Positions 1-9,779 are shown, counted from the first letter of the stretch. The stretch is 64,000 nucleotides of DNA from Pseudoxanthomonas suwonensis (GCF_000972865.1 NZ_CP011144.1:1116001-1180000), one strand, 5' to 3'. A program made the numbers and translations. The notes: a model not told the origin generated them from the letters alone.

Positions 1-189
1 GACCTTGCGGATCGCCTCCGGCCGGCGCCGGAACACCGCATCGATCGCGTTCAGTCCGTACAGCCGCAGTTCGTGGCGCGCGGCCGCCGCCGGCGTGTGC
101 GGATCGCGCGGCGCCGACGTCCCGCGCGCGGGACGCGGCGTCGGCGGGCGCGGCCCGCGTGGCGGCCGCTTGTCCCAGGGACCGGCCAT
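1..189 (-). CDS. TrmH/SpoU-family RNA methyltransferase, N-terminal part only
   Basis: Only the first 63 codons lie in the window; the gene runs off the left edge. Reading leftward from ATG at 189, a Pro/Arg-rich basic tail of about 38 residues leads into HELRLYGLNAIDAVFRRRPE. This resembles the substrate-binding start of TrmH-family (YfiF-like) 2'-O-ribose methyltransferases, where a 'YG.NA..A.F..RP' segment opens the L30e-like domain. The catalytic SPOUT domain would lie outside, so activity cannot be judged. The start codon is 1 nt past the stop of the upstream symporter gene, suggesting co-transcription. An rRNA or tRNA target is inference. Confidence 0.65.
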   Translation of the reverse strand, partial: MAGPWDKRPPRGPRPPTPRPARGTSAPRDPHTPAAAARHELRLYGLNAIDAVFRRRPEAIRKV

Positions 190-190
190 G

Positions 191-1681
191 TCAGCGGCGC
201 TGCTTCCAGAAGTCGGCGTTGCGGATGCCCAGCGCGTCCGGGTCGAACACCGGCTCCAGGCCCAGCTTCTTCTGCCGCTCGTAGTCGCGCAGCGCCAGCA
301 GCGCCGGCTTCTGCAGCAGGAAGATGGCGACGATGTTCAGCCACGCCATCAGGCCCACGCCGATGTCGCCCAGGGTCCAGGCCATCTCCGCGGTGCGCAC
401 CGTGCCGTAGATGGTCATGGCGACGATGCCCAAGCGCAGCGCCAGCGTGGCCAGCGGCCGCACCTTGTGGCCGTTGACGTAGGTCAGGTTGGTCTCGGCC
501 ATGTAGTAGTAGGCCATGATCGTGGTGAAGGCGAAGAAGAACAGCGCCGCCGCCACGAAGCCCGCGCCCCAACCCGGCAATACCGACTCGATGCCGGCCT
601 GGGCGAAACCGGCGCCGGCGGCCACGCCAGGCAACGCCTGCTGCAGCAGCGTGCCGTCCGGCAGGACCACGTTGTACATCCCGGTGGACAGCACCAGGAA
701 CGCGGTGGCGGTGCACACCAGCATGGTGTCGAAGTAGATCGCCCAGGCCTGCACATAGCCCTGCTTGGCCGGGTGCGAGACCTCGGCCGCGGCCGCCGCG
801 TGCGGACCGGTGCCCTGGCCGGCCTCGTTGGCGTAGATGCCGCGCTTGACGCCCCACTCCACCGCCAGGCCGAGCATCGCGCCGAAACCGGCGTGCAGGC
901 CGAACGCGCTCTCGAAGATGGTGCGGAACATGGTCGGCAGGAAGTCGAGGTTCAGCAGCATCACCACCACGGCCATCAGGATGTAGCCGACGGCCATGAA
1001 CGGCACCACGACCTCGGCGACCAGCGCGATGCGCTTGAGGCCGCCGAAGATGATCGCCGCCAGCATCAGGCCGACCACGACGCCGATGCCGAGCTTGAAC
1101 GCGAATGCCGCCTGCATGCCCAGCCACTGGCCGGACAGGTCCGGGCAGACGTTGGTGCTGTTGCAGAAGTTGCTGGCGCTGTCGGCGATGGCGTTGGCCT
1201 GCACGCCGGGCATCAGGAAGCCGGTGGCGACGATGGTCGCCAGCGCGAACGTCCAGGCGTACCACTTCAGGCCCAGGCCCTTCTCGATGTAGTAGGCCGG
1301 GCCGCCGCGGTAGCGGCCCTCGTTGTCCTTCTCCTTGTAGATCTGCGCCAGGCAGCACTCGACGAACGAGGTCGAGGCGCCGAGGAAGCCCATCACCCAC
1401 ATCCAGAAGATCGAACCGGGACCGCCGAAGGCGATCGCCGTGGCCACGCCGGCGATGTTGCCGATGCCGATGCGCCCGGACATCGACAGCGCCAGCGCCT
1501 GGAACGAGGACACGCCGGCCTCGGACTTCTGCCCGCTGAAGGTCAGCCGGGTCATCTCGACGAAGCCACGCACCTGCATGAAGCGGGTGCGGAAGGAGAA
1601 CCACAGGCCGGCGCCCAGGCACAGCGCGATCAGCGCCTTGCTCCAGATGATGCCGTTCAACCAGACGAAAATTGCTTCCAC
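191..1681 (-). CDS. Sodium:alanine/glycine symporter, AGCS family
   Basis: Predicted inner-membrane Na+-coupled symporter importing alanine or glycine. The protein (about 496 aa) starts (GTG)EAIFVWLNGIIWS and has many hydrophobic segments. It carries typical AGCS signatures: a conserved 'FQALALSMSGRIGIGNIAGVA' stretch near residue 80 and 'YANEAGQGTGPHAAAAAEVSHP' in the middle, the family's discontinuous-helix region. I chose GTG at 1681 because the frame remains open 67 codons further upstream but that part is Arg/Pro-rich and not membrane-like. Length matches the family (440-550 aa). No obvious Shine-Dalgarno precedes the GTG. The exact substrate (Ala, Gly, D-Ala) cannot be read from sequence. 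Confidence 0.9.
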   Translation of the reverse strand: MEAIFVWLNGIIWSKALIALCLGAGLWFSFRTRFMQVRGFVEMTRLTFSGQKSEAGVSSFQALALSMSGRIGIGNIAGVATAIAFGGPGSIFWMWVMGFLGASTSFVECCLAQIYKEKDNEGRYRGGPAYYIEKGLGLKWYAWTFALATIVATGFLMPGVQANAIADSASNFCNSTNVCPDLSGQWLGMQAAFAFKLGIGVVVGLMLAAIIFGGLKRIALVAEVVVPFMAVGYILMAVVVMLLNLDFLPTMFRTIFESAFGLHAGFGAMLGLAVEWGVKRGIYANEAGQGTGPHAAAAAEVSHPAKQGYVQAWAIYFDTMLVCTATAFLVLSTGMYNVVLPDGTLLQQALPGVAAGAGFAQAGIESVLPGWGAGFVAAALFFFAFTTIMAYYYMAETNLTYVNGHKVRPLATLALRLGIVAMTIYGTVRTAEMAWTLGDIGVGLMAWLNIVAIFLLQKPALLALRDYERQKKLGLEPVFDPDALGIRNADFWKQRR

Positions 1682-1859
1682 GGGGACGGGTCTCCGGCCG
1701 TTGCTGGATCGGGGAATGGGGAATCGCGGCGGCACGGGCCGTCGCGCAGGTGACGGAAAGATAACCGCTAGCGCGGCGGATGCGCAGCGCCCGGTGCTCC
1801 GGCGGTCCTCCCGGCGCGCGGCGCCGGCGCGCGACTTACGGGGCGTCGCCGCCGTTGCG

Positions 1860-1936
1860 GGAGCCGGTCTTGCCGTCGGCACAGGCGACGCCCTAGCAGT
1901 CCCGACGCCCGGGTCGCGGTCATGCCCGCTCCTACA
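1860..1936. repeat. Partial GTAG REP pair
   Basis: Contains the conserved REP interior (CGTCGGCACAGGCGACGCC) and a good right arm ending GTCATGCCCGCTCCTACA; the left arm is degenerate. The right end overlaps the stop codon of the adjacent acetyltransferase gene, whose TAG is read from the GTAG terminus on the minus strand. It fills most of the 250-bp gap between the symporter start and that gene. Confidence 0.75.
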
Positions 1937-2549
1937 ACGGCCAGAGCCGGCCGAACAGCCTCAGGTCGTGCAGCCCGTCCGGCTTGAGGACGGCGCCGCG
2001 GCGCAGCCCCTCCTCCCGGAAGCCGTTCTTCTCCAGCACCCGGGCCGAGGCCGGGTTGGCGTCCAGCACGTTCGCCTCCACCCGGCGCAGCCCCAGCGCC
2101 GGCACCAACCAGTCCAGGTAGGCGGCGACCACCCGCGTCATCCAGCCCTGTCCCCAGTGCGCGCGTCCCAGCCAGTAGCCCAGCTCGGCGCCGTGGGCAC
2201 GCTCGCCGCGGCCGACGCGCGCGCCGATCCCGCCGCAGGCCTCGCCGCCGATCTCGATCGCCAGCACCGGCTGGTCCAGGTCGACCACGCGCCCGGCGAG
2301 GAACGCCTCGCCGTCGGCACGCGTGTACGGATGCGGAAAGCGGTCGCTCAGGCCGCGCGGCACCAGCGGATCATCGGCATGCCGCAGCAGCGCCTCGAGG
2401 TCGTCCTGGCGCCAGGCCCGCAGCACGAAGCCCTCCCCCGCCAGGGCGAAAAAGGGGTCAGAGTGAATTTTCCCGCGTGGAAGGCCGGGTTCCTGGCCAG
2501 GGTCGGCGGAAAATTCACTCTGACCCCTTTTTTGCTTCTCCTCAGTCAT
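1932..2549 (-). CDS. GNAT N-acetyltransferase (RimJ/RimL-like) with in-frame palindrome near its start
   Basis: The C-terminal 175 residues read as a RimJ/RimL-type GNAT: an early 'FVLRAWRQDDLEALLRH' strand-helix, the acetyl-CoA loop region 'ELGYWLGRAHWGQGWMTRVV', and the late 'VEANVLDANPASARVLEKNGFREEG' motif. The likely start is ATG 2549, which overlaps the upstream RND pump stop (ATGACTGA). Codons 6-34 are encoded by a palindromic repeat at 2449-2533, giving an extra N-terminal segment (KQKRGQSEF...DPFFA) that is not part of the fold. The stop TAG comes from a GTAG REP end. Substrate unknown; protein N-terminal or small-molecule amine acetylation is inferred from the family. Translation could instead begin inside the GNAT body at a non-ATG codon. 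Confidence 0.75.
   Translation of the reverse strand: MTEEKQKRGQSEFSADPGQEPGLPRGKIHSDPFFALAGEGFVLRAWRQDDLEALLRHADDPLVPRGLSDRFPHPYTRADGEAFLAGRVVDLDQPVLAIEIGGEACGGIGARVGRGERAHGAELGYWLGRAHWGQGWMTRVVAAYLDWLVPALGLRRVEANVLDANPASARVLEKNGFREEGLRRGAVLKPDGLHDLRLFGRLWPL
2449..2533. repeat. Palindromic element, AAGGGGTCAG family, copy 1
   Basis: A 25-bp left arm (2449-2473, beginning AAAAAGGGGTCAGAGTGA) is perfectly complementary to 2508-2533, with a 34-nt loop. The outer part AAAAGGGGTCAG is shared with the elements at 16987 and 26475, whereas the inner stem (AGTGAATTTTCC here) differs. It lies inside the 5' end of an acetyltransferase gene without breaking its frame. Confidence 0.9.
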
Positions 2550-5500
2550 GCCCGGTGACCGGGGGCGTGGCCGCTTCCAGACGCTCCAGTTCGTGGGCAA
2601 CCGCCTCGGGAGAACGCGTGTACGGCGCCAGCAGCGCGTAGAACGCCGGTACCACGTACAGCGACAGCAGGGTGGAGAAGCTCACGCCGAACATCACCAC
2701 GATGCCGATCGTGGCGCGGCTGGCCGAACCCGGGCCGCCGGCCGCCACCAGCGGGATCGCGCCGGCCACCGTAGCCACCGAGGTCATCAGGATCGGGCGC
2801 AGGCGCACCCGCGCCGAGCCGGCGATCGCCGAGGCCACGCTGGCGCCCTGGTCGCGCAGCTGGTTGGCGAACTCCACGATCAGGATGCCGTTCTTGGCCG
2901 CCAGGCCGATCAGCATGACGATGCCGATCTGGCTGAACAGGTTGAGCGTACCGCCGGTGAGCCACAGCCCGATCAGCGCACCCAGCACCGCCAGCGGCAC
3001 GGTGAGCATGATGATCACCGGATGCAGGAAGCTCTCGAACTGCGCGGCCAGCACCAGGTAGACGATCAGCAGCGCCAGGGCGAAGGTCAGCACGACCGCG
3101 CCGCCGGCCTCCTGGTACTCGCGCGACTCGCCCTTCCAGTCGACCTGGGCGTAGTCGGGCAGCTCCTCGGCCACCATCTCGCGGGTCCATTCCAGCGCCT
3201 CGCCCATCGAGTAGCCCGGCGCCAGGCCCGCGCTGATCGTGATCGCGCGCAGCCGGTTGAAGCGGTTGAGGCTGCCCGGCTCGGCCAGCTCGGACAGGGT
3301 GACCAGGTTGGACAGCGGCACCAGCTCGCCACCGCCGCCGCGCACGTAGGTCCGCGCCAGGTCCGAGGGATCCACGCGCTTCTCGCGGCCGGCCTGGAGC
3401 ATCACCTCGTACTCCTCGCCGTCGTCCACGTAGGTGGTCACCCGGCGCGAGCCCATCATCGTTTCCAGGGTGCGGCCGATCTCCTGCACCGACACGCCCA
3501 GGTCGGCGGCGCGGTCGCGGTCGATGTTCACCCGCATCTGCGGCCGGGTCTCCTTGTAGTCCGAGTCCGGGTCCTGGATGCCGGGGTTGCCCTCCATCCG
3601 CTGCAGGACGCGGTCGCGCCACTGCGCCAGCTCGGCGTAGTCCGGTCCGCCCAGCACCAGCTGGTAGCGCTGGCCGCGGCTGCCGACCAGGCCGCCGGCC
3701 ACGTTCACGCGCGCCTGCACGCCCGGCAGCTTGGCGAACTCGCCGCGCAGCTGGCCGACCACCTCGTCGGTGGTGGCCTTGCGCTCGTGCCAGTCCTGCA
3801 GGAACACCACCACCTGGCCGGTGTGCATGTCCTCGCTGCCGCCCCAGCCGCGCGGCACGCGCGAGTTGGCGCGCTCGATCGGCTGGCCGGGGCCGACCTG
3901 GGACAGGACGACCTCCTCGACCTGCTGCATCTGCCGCACCGTGTAGTCGAAGCCGGCCCCCTCCGGGCCGTCGACCATGACGAAGAAGCGGCCGCGGTCC
4001 TCGGTCGGGGCCAGCTCGCTGGGCACGCGCAGGCCGAGCACGACGATCGCCAGCGCGCACAGGGCCATGGCCGCCAACAGCAGGAGCAGGAGGCGCCTGC
4101 CGGGCAGCGCCACCATCCGCTCCACGTGGCGGCCGTAGCCGTCGCTGACCCGGGTGAGCGTGCGGTGGGTCCAGGCGTTGAGCCCGCGCGGCTTGGTGTG
4201 CGGCCGCACCAGCTTGGACGACATCATCGGGGTGAGCGTCAGCGCGACGAAGGCCGATATCGCCACTGCCGCGGCCAGCGCCACCGACAGCTCGCGGAAC
4301 AGGCGTCCGGTATTGCCCTCCATGAAGCCCACCGGCAGGAACACCGCCACCAGCACGGCGGTGGTGGCGATCACCGCGAAGGCCACCTGCTTGGTGCCCC
4401 GGCGCGCGGCGACCAGCGGCGGCTCGCCCAGGTCGGCACGGCGCTGGATGTTCTCCAGCACCACGATCGCGTCGTCGACCACAAGACCAATGCACAGCAC
4501 CAGCGCCAGCAGGGTCAGCAGGTTGATCGAGAAGCCGAACGCGTACAGGGCGATGAACGCCGACACCAGGCACACCGGCACGGTGACCGCCGGGATCAGC
4601 GCCGCGCGCAGGCTGCCCAGGAACAGCCAGATCACCAGGAACACCAGGAACATGGCCTCGGCCAGGGTCCAGTACACGCGCTCGATCGAGGCCTCGATGA
4701 AGGTGGTGCTGTCGAAGGCGACGAAGATGTCGGTGCCCTCGGGCAAGGTCTGCTGGATCACCGCGGCCTCGGCGCGCGCCGCCCGGGCCACGTCCAGCGC
4801 GTTGGCGGTGGAGGTGCGGACGATGCCCAGGCCCACGTTCGGCACCCCGTTGCTGCGCAGGTAGGAGCGGCGCTCCTCCGGGCCCAGCTCGACCCGGGCC
4901 ACGTCGCCGAGCCGGACCACGTAGCCGTCGGCGCCCTTGCGCAGCGGCAGCTGCGCGAACTGTTCCGGCTGCCGGTAGCCGCGCTCCACGCGCAGGGTGA
5001 AGTCGCGGTTCTCCGATTCGATCCGCCCGGCCGGCAGCTCCACGTTCTCGGCGCGCAGCGCGCTTTCGACGTCGGCGGTGGTGATCCCGCGCGCGGCCAT
5101 CGCGTCGCGGTCCAGCCAGATCCGCATCGCGTAGCGCTGGCCGCCGCCGAGCTGGACCCGGGCCACGCCGTCCAGCGAGGACAGCCGGTCGAGGATGTAG
5201 CGGTCGGCGTAGTCGGTCAGCTCCATCGTGTCCATCACGGTGGAGCGCATGTTGAGCCAGATGATGACGTCGGCGTCGGCCTCGACCTTGGCGATCTCCG
5301 GCGGGTCGGCCTCGTCGGGCAGGCGGTCCATGACCCGGCTCACGCGGTCGCGCACGTCGTTGGCCGCCGCCTCGATGTCGCGGGTCAGGTTGAATTCGAT
5401 GGTGACGTCGGAGCGGCCGTTGCGGCTCTGCGACTGGATGGTCTTGATGCCCTCGATCCCGGCCAGGCCGTCCTCGAGGATCTGGGTGACCCGGGTCTCG

Positions 5501-5676
5501 ACCACCGCCGCCGAGGAGCCCGGGTAGGTGACCTGCACCGACACGATCGGCGGGTCGATGTTGGGCAGCTCGCGCAGGGTCAGGCGCAGGAACGACATCA
5601 CCCCCAGCACCACCAGCAGCAGGCTGACCACCACCGCGAAGACGGGGCGCTTGATCGACAGGTCGGACAGTTTCAT
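2542..5676 (-). CDS. RND multidrug efflux pump, inner-membrane transporter (HAE1/AcrB-like)
   Basis: A 1044-aa protein with the full RND layout: N-terminal helix 'LSIKRPVFAVVVSLLLVV', first porter domain, TM2-TM7, second porter domain, TM8-TM12. The proton-relay Asp pair is visible in 'VLCIGLVVDDAIVVLENIQRR' (TM4). The porter segments carry 'LRELPNIDPPIVSVQVTYPG' and 'EADADVIIWLNM', typical of the MexB/MdtB-like HAE1 group. It would export hydrophobic or amphiphilic compounds from periplasm or membrane across the outer membrane with an adaptor and a TolC-type channel. The adaptor gene lies 3 nt upstream; no outer-membrane factor or local repressor gene is present, so the channel must be encoded elsewhere. 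The stop overlaps the next gene's ATG. Confidence 0.95.
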   Translation of the reverse strand: MKLSDLSIKRPVFAVVVSLLLVVLGVMSFLRLTLRELPNIDPPIVSVQVTYPGSSAAVVETRVTQILEDGLAGIEGIKTIQSQSRNGRSDVTIEFNLTRDIEAAANDVRDRVSRVMDRLPDEADPPEIAKVEADADVIIWLNMRSTVMDTMELTDYADRYILDRLSSLDGVARVQLGGGQRYAMRIWLDRDAMAARGITTADVESALRAENVELPAGRIESENRDFTLRVERGYRQPEQFAQLPLRKGADGYVVRLGDVARVELGPEERRSYLRSNGVPNVGLGIVRTSTANALDVARAARAEAAVIQQTLPEGTDIFVAFDSTTFIEASIERVYWTLAEAMFLVFLVIWLFLGSLRAALIPAVTVPVCLVSAFIALYAFGFSINLLTLLALVLCIGLVVDDAIVVLENIQRRADLGEPPLVAARRGTKQVAFAVIATTAVLVAVFLPVGFMEGNTGRLFRELSVALAAAVAISAFVALTLTPMMSSKLVRPHTKPRGLNAWTHRTLTRVSDGYGRHVERMVALPGRRLLLLLLAAMALCALAIVVLGLRVPSELAPTEDRGRFFVMVDGPEGAGFDYTVRQMQQVEEVVLSQVGPGQPIERANSRVPRGWGGSEDMHTGQVVVFLQDWHERKATTDEVVGQLRGEFAKLPGVQARVNVAGGLVGSRGQRYQLVLGGPDYAELAQWRDRVLQRMEGNPGIQDPDSDYKETRPQMRVNIDRDRAADLGVSVQEIGRTLETMMGSRRVTTYVDDGEEYEVMLQAGREKRVDPSDLARTYVRGGGGELVPLSNLVTLSELAEPGSLNRFNRLRAITISAGLAPGYSMGEALEWTREMVAEELPDYAQVDWKGESREYQEAGGAVVLTFALALLIVYLVLAAQFESFLHPVIIMLTVPLAVLGALIGLWLTGGTLNLFSQIGIVMLIGLAAKNGILIVEFANQLRDQGASVASAIAGSARVRLRPILMTSVATVAGAIPLVAAGGPGSASRATIGIVVMFGVSFSTLLSLYVVPAFYALLAPYTRSPEAVAHELERLEAATPPVTGHD

Positions 5677-5679
5677 GGC

Positions 5680-6783
5680 TCAGTTCCGCGCCGGGACCAC
5701 GGCGTCCTCGCCGGGGGCGTCGTCCTTGGCCGGCGTGCGCGCCGGCCGGGCCTCGACCTCGGCCACGACCACGCCCGGCCGCAGCTTGCCGGTGCCGTCG
5801 ACCACGATCCGGTCGCCGGCCTTGAGTCCCTCGACGATCTCGGCCAGGCCGTCGCGGCGCACGCCGGCCCGGACCGCCGCCTGCTCGACCTTGCCGTCGG
5901 CGTCGACCCGGTAGACGAACGACTCGCGCCCGACCTGCACGACCGCGATCTCCGGCACCACCAGCGCCTGGCGCTCGGGGCGGAACAGGCGCACGTCCAG
6001 CAGCATGCCCGGGCGCAGCTTGCCCTCGGGGTTGTCGAAATTCGCACGCACCGTCACCGCGCGCGTGGTGGGATCCACGCGGGCATCGACCACCTCGACT
6101 TCGCCGGTGAACTGTTCCCCCGGCCAAGCCGTCGTGCCGGCAGTCACGCGCGCACCGGGCACCATCGCCGACAGCGCCGCTTCGGGCACCTGGAAGTCCA
6201 CGTACACGCGCGACAGGTCGTCGAGCGTGGCGATCACCGAATTGGGCGTGAGCAGGGCGCCGGGGCTGATCTGGCGGATGCCGAGCACGCCGGAGAACGG
6301 CGCGCGCACGTGGCGATCGCGGATGTCCGAGCGCATCTGCCGGACCCGGGCCGCGGCGACGTCGCGCAGCGCGCGCTGCGCGTCCAGGGTGGAGCGGGCC
6401 ACCAGTTGCTGGTCGGCCAGGCCCTGCAGGCGCCGGTACTGCTGCTCGGCCTCGGCCAGGGTGGATTCGGCCTCGCCCAGGGCGGCCTCCTGCGCGTCCA
6501 CGCGCAGGGTCACCAGCGGCTGGCCGGCCTGCACATGCTGGCCGCTCTCGAAGTGCACCTGGTCGACGATCTCGCTGATCTTGGCGGTCAGGGTCACCGA
6601 TTCGCGGGCGTGGGCGGTGCCCAGCGCCTGCACGGTGTCGCTCCAGGCCACCGGCTGGACCACGCCCATGGTCACCGGGATCGCCGATGGCGCCGACGGC
6701 CCCGCGGCCGGCTCGCCCTTGCAGGCCGCCAGCCCGAGGACACCCGCCAGGACTACCGCCCGGGCCAGGAAAGGTGACGCCAT
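5680..6783 (-). CDS. RND efflux periplasmic adaptor (membrane fusion protein), lipoprotein
   Basis: Links the RND pump encoded immediately downstream (3-nt gap) to an outer-membrane channel. From ATG 6783 the protein (367 aa) has a signal peptide ending in a lipobox 'LGLAAC', so it is probably an inner-membrane-anchored lipoprotein. Next come a lipoyl half-motif with 'VHFESGQHVQAGQPLVTLRVDAQEA', a coiled-coil hairpin ('LAEAEQQYRRLQGLADQQLVARS'), the second lipoyl half 'VRAPFSGVLGIRQISPGALLTP', then beta-barrel and membrane-proximal domains. An in-frame ATG at 6804 is also possible; 6783 is preferred because a GCGAGGCG stretch precedes it. Two-gene operon with the pump. Confidence 0.93.
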   Translation of the reverse strand: MASPFLARAVVLAGVLGLAACKGEPAAGPSAPSAIPVTMGVVQPVAWSDTVQALGTAHARESVTLTAKISEIVDQVHFESGQHVQAGQPLVTLRVDAQEAALGEAESTLAEAEQQYRRLQGLADQQLVARSTLDAQRALRDVAAARVRQMRSDIRDRHVRAPFSGVLGIRQISPGALLTPNSVIATLDDLSRVYVDFQVPEAALSAMVPGARVTAGTTAWPGEQFTGEVEVVDARVDPTTRAVTVRANFDNPEGKLRPGMLLDVRLFRPERQALVVPEIAVVQVGRESFVYRVDADGKVEQAAVRAGVRRDGLAEIVEGLKAGDRIVVDGTGKLRPGVVVAEVEARPARTPAKDDAPGEDAVVPARN

Positions 6784-6878
6784 CGATCGCCTCGCTGCAT
6801 TCATGCACAAACCGCCGAGTCTAGCGAGCGATTGTTAACGTTCGTATGTGCCGTTGGTTGACTTGGCGCTCCGGCCGC

Positions 6879-8753
6879 TCAGTCGAGCTTCAGCGCGGCC
6901 AGCACCTGCGCGACCTGCGCCTCGACCGGGGTCGCGGCCGCTTCCAGGTGGATCTCCGGCTGCTCGGGCACCTCGTAGGGCGAATCGATGCCGGTGAAGT
7001 TGGGGATCAGCCCCGCCCGGGCCTTGCGGTACAGGCCCTTCACGTCACGCGCCTCGGCCACCGCCAACGGAACGTCGACGTACACCTCGATGAACTCGCC
7101 CGGCGCGAACCGCTCGCGCGCCATCCGCCGCTCGGCGCGGAACGGCGAGATGAAGCTGACCAGCACGATCAGCCCGGCGTCGGCCATCAGCCTGGCCACC
7201 TCGGCCACGCGGCGGATGTTCTCGACCCGGTCCTCGTCGGTGAAGCCCAGGTCGCGGTTCAGGCCGTGGCGGACGTTGTCGCCGTCCAGCACGAAGGTGT
7301 GGTAGCCGAGCGCGTGCAGGCGCTTGTCGACCAGGTTGGCCACGGTCGACTTGCCGGCGCCGGACAGGCCGGTGAACCACAGCACCTTCGGCACCTGGCC
7401 CTTGATCCGCGCCCGCGCCGCCTTGTCCACGTCCAGGTGCTGCCAGTGCACGTTGTCGGCCCGGCGCAGGGCGAAGTCCAGGGTGCCGGCGGCGACGGTA
7501 TCGTTGCTCTGGCGGTCGATCAGGACGAAGCCGCCCAGGGCGCGGTTCTGCGCGTAGGGGGCGAACGCGACCGGCTCCTCCAGGCTGAGGTTGCAGTAGC
7601 CGACCTCGTTCAGTTCCAGGCGCTTGGCCGCCAGGTGCTCCTGGGTGTTCACGTCGACCCGGTGCTTGATCTCGCTGACGCTGGCGGCCACCGTGCGCGC
7701 GCCCACCTTCAGCCAGTACGGGCGGCCGGGCAGCAGCGGCGCGTCGCTCATCCACAGCACGTGGGCGGCGAACTGGTCGGCCACCGCGGGCGGGTCGCCG
7801 GCGGCGGCGATCACGTCGCCGCGGCTGACGTCGACCTCGTCGGCCAGGGTCAGGGTCACCGCCTGCCCGGCGAAGGCGCGTTCGCGCGGACCGTCCGGGC
7901 CGAGCACCGCGGCCACCGTCGAGCGCCGCGCCGACGGCAGCACCACCACCTCGTCGCCGGGCGCCACCTCGCCGGCGGCGATCGTGCCGGCGAAGCCGCG
8001 GAAGTCCTGGTTGGGCCGGTTGACCCACTGCACCGGCAGGCGCAGGCCGCTGGCGGTCTCACCGCTTTCCACCGGCACCGTCTCCAGGTGCTCCAGCAGC
8101 GCCGGGCCCTCGTACCACGGCGTGTTCGGCGAGCGCTGCAGCAGGTTGTCGCCTTCCAGCGCCGACAGCGGGATCGCCTGGACATTCGCTATGCCCAACT
8201 GCGCGGCCAGCGCCCGGTAGCCCTCGGCGATGGCCTCGAACACCCCGCGGTCGTAGCCGACCAGGTCCATCTTGTTCACTGCCAGGACCACGCGCGGGAT
8301 GCCCAGCAGCGAGACGATGTAGCTGTGCCGGCGGGTCTGCGCCAGCAGCCCCTTGCGCGCGTCGACCAGCACCACCGCCAGGTCGGCGGTGGAGGCGCCG
8401 GTGGCCATGTTGCGGGTGTACTGCTCGTGGCCCGGGCAGTCGGCGACGATGAACTTGCGCTTCTCGGTGTCGAAGTAGCGGTAGGCCACGTCGATGGTGA
8501 TGCCCTGCTCGCGCTCGGCGGCCAGGCCGTCGAGCAGCAGCGCGTAGTCGATGCGCTCGCCCTGGGTGCCGTGGCGGCGGCTGTCGGCTTCGAGCGCGGC
8601 CAGCTGGTCGTCGAACAGGCGCCTGCTCTCGACCAGCAGGCGGCCGATCAGGGTGCTCTTGCCGTCGTCGACGCTGCCGCAGGTGATGAAGCGCAGCAGC
8701 GGCTTGTCCTCGTGCGCCTTGAGGTAGGCGGCGATGTCGGCGTCCGTGCCCAT
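6879..8753 (-). CDS. cysNC: Bifunctional sulfate adenylyltransferase GTPase subunit / APS kinase
   Basis: Fusion of CysN and CysC, 624 aa. The N-terminal GTPase part has G1 'GSVDDGKST' (residues 26-34), '[12 protein letters not shown]' (G3) and 'NKMDLVGYD' (G4), followed by EF-Tu-like beta barrels to about residue 430. The C-terminal APS kinase has a P-loop 'GLSGAGKST' near residue 460, '[10 protein letters not shown]' and '[10 protein letters not shown]'. With CysD it makes adenosine 5'-phosphosulfate from ATP and sulfate (driven by GTP, releasing PPi); the CysC domain phosphorylates APS to PAPS. The ATG overlaps the cysD stop (ATGA), indicating translational coupling. The PAPS product matches the CysH-type reductase nearby and possibly the sulfotransferase domain at 58.5 kb. 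Confidence 0.97.
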   Translation of the reverse strand: MGTDADIAAYLKAHEDKPLLRFITCGSVDDGKSTLIGRLLVESRRLFDDQLAALEADSRRHGTQGERIDYALLLDGLAAEREQGITIDVAYRYFDTEKRKFIVADCPGHEQYTRNMATGASTADLAVVLVDARKGLLAQTRRHSYIVSLLGIPRVVLAVNKMDLVGYDRGVFEAIAEGYRALAAQLGIANVQAIPLSALEGDNLLQRSPNTPWYEGPALLEHLETVPVESGETASGLRLPVQWVNRPNQDFRGFAGTIAAGEVAPGDEVVVLPSARRSTVAAVLGPDGPRERAFAGQAVTLTLADEVDVSRGDVIAAAGDPPAVADQFAAHVLWMSDAPLLPGRPYWLKVGARTVAASVSEIKHRVDVNTQEHLAAKRLELNEVGYCNLSLEEPVAFAPYAQNRALGGFVLIDRQSNDTVAAGTLDFALRRADNVHWQHLDVDKAARARIKGQVPKVLWFTGLSGAGKSTVANLVDKRLHALGYHTFVLDGDNVRHGLNRDLGFTDEDRVENIRRVAEVARLMADAGLIVLVSFISPFRAERRMARERFAPGEFIEVYVDVPLAVAEARDVKGLYRKARAGLIPNFTGIDSPYEVPEQPEIHLEAAATPVEAQVAQVLAALKLD

Positions 8754-9664
8754 CAGAAGTACCCCTCCAGCTTCTTCTTCTCCATCGACGCGGTCGGGTC
8801 GTGGTCGATGACCCGCCCTTGGCGCTCGGAACTGGTGGCCACCAGCATCTCAGCGATGATCTTCTCCAGCGAGTCGGCCTGCGACTCGATCGCCCCGGTC
8901 AGCGGGTAGCAGCCCAGGGTGCGGAAGCGGACCTTGCGCAGCTGCGGGACCTCGCCCGGCTTCAGCGGCAGGCGCTCGTCGTCGACCAGGATCAGCGCGC
9001 CGTCGCGCTCGACCACCGGGCGTTCGGCGGCGAGGTACAGCGGCACCACCGGGATGTTCTCGCGGTAGATGTAGAGCCACACGTCCAGCTCGGTCCAGTT
9101 GGACAGCGGGAACGCGCGCACGCTCTCGCCCTTGCGGATGCGGGCGTTGTACAGGTTCCACAGTTCCGGGCGCTGGCGCTTGGGATCCCAGCGGTGGTGC
9201 TCGTTGCGGAACGAGAACACCCGCTCCTTGGCCCGCGACTTCTCCTCGTCGCGGCGCGCGCCGCCGATGGCCGCGTCGAACCGCCACAGGTCCAGCGCTT
9301 GCTTCAGGCCCTGGGTCTTCATCACGTCGGTGTGCACGCTGGCGCCGTGGCTGACCGGGCCGATGCCCTGGGCGACGCCGTCGGGGTTGATGTGGACCCG
9401 CAGCTCCACCCCGGTCTCGGCCGCACGGCGGTCGCGGAAGGCGATCATCTCGCGGAACTTCCAGCGCGTGTCCACGTGCAGCAGCGGGATCGGCGGCGGC
9501 GCCGGGGCGAAGGCCTTGAGCAGCAGGTGCAGCAGCACCGAACTGTCCTTGCCGACCGAATACAGCAGCACCGGGTTGCGGAACTCGGCGGCGACCTCGC
9601 GCAGGATGTGGATGCTTTCCGCCTCCAGGCGGTCGAGGTGGGACAGGCGGTCGGCGGGGCTCAT
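8753..9664 (-). CDS. cysD: Sulfate adenylyltransferase subunit 2
   Basis: A 303-aa ATP-pyrophosphatase-fold subunit that performs adenylyl transfer to sulfate, working with CysNC. The PP-loop variant '[18 protein letters not shown]' is near residue 37. Other family marks are '[18 protein letters not shown]', '[18 protein letters not shown]' and '[24 protein letters not shown]', and the C-terminus ends '[10 protein letters not shown]' as in E. coli CysD (302 aa). Start ATG 9664 gives the family length. It heads the leftward cysD-cysNC operon, divergent from cysJ across a 228-bp gap that probably holds shared CysB-controlled promoters. Confidence 0.97.
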   Translation of the reverse strand: MSPADRLSHLDRLEAESIHILREVAAEFRNPVLLYSVGKDSSVLLHLLLKAFAPAPPPIPLLHVDTRWKFREMIAFRDRRAAETGVELRVHINPDGVAQGIGPVSHGASVHTDVMKTQGLKQALDLWRFDAAIGGARRDEEKSRAKERVFSFRNEHHRWDPKRQRPELWNLYNARIRKGESVRAFPLSNWTELDVWLYIYRENIPVVPLYLAAERPVVERDGALILVDDERLPLKPGEVPQLRKVRFRTLGCYPLTGAIESQADSLEKIIAEMLVATSSERQGRVIDHDPTASMEKKKLEGYF

Positions 9665-9779
9665 CGAGTCGGGGGTCTTGGCGGGCGGAGGGCCGGCGGG
9701 CCTTCCGACGGCGGACGCGGCGGGTCCGGGTGCGTGTTCCGGGCCGTCCGGGACGGCGAATGTTCCGGCCGGCGGCCCG

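Noticed and set aside
1682..1882. N-terminal extension of the AGCS symporter
   Set aside because: The additional 67 codons are Arg/Pro/Ala-rich with no resemblance to the family; GTG 1681 gives the normal length.
2542..6783. A third efflux gene (outer-membrane factor) or local repressor with the RND pump
   Set aside because: Neighbouring sequence on both sides is accounted for by other genes; none resembles TolC or TetR families.
2546..6808. Two open frames of about 1400 codons opposite or beside the RND pump genes
   Set aside because: They overlap well-supported pump and adaptor genes and have Arg/Gly/Pro or His/Gln-rich composition without domains.
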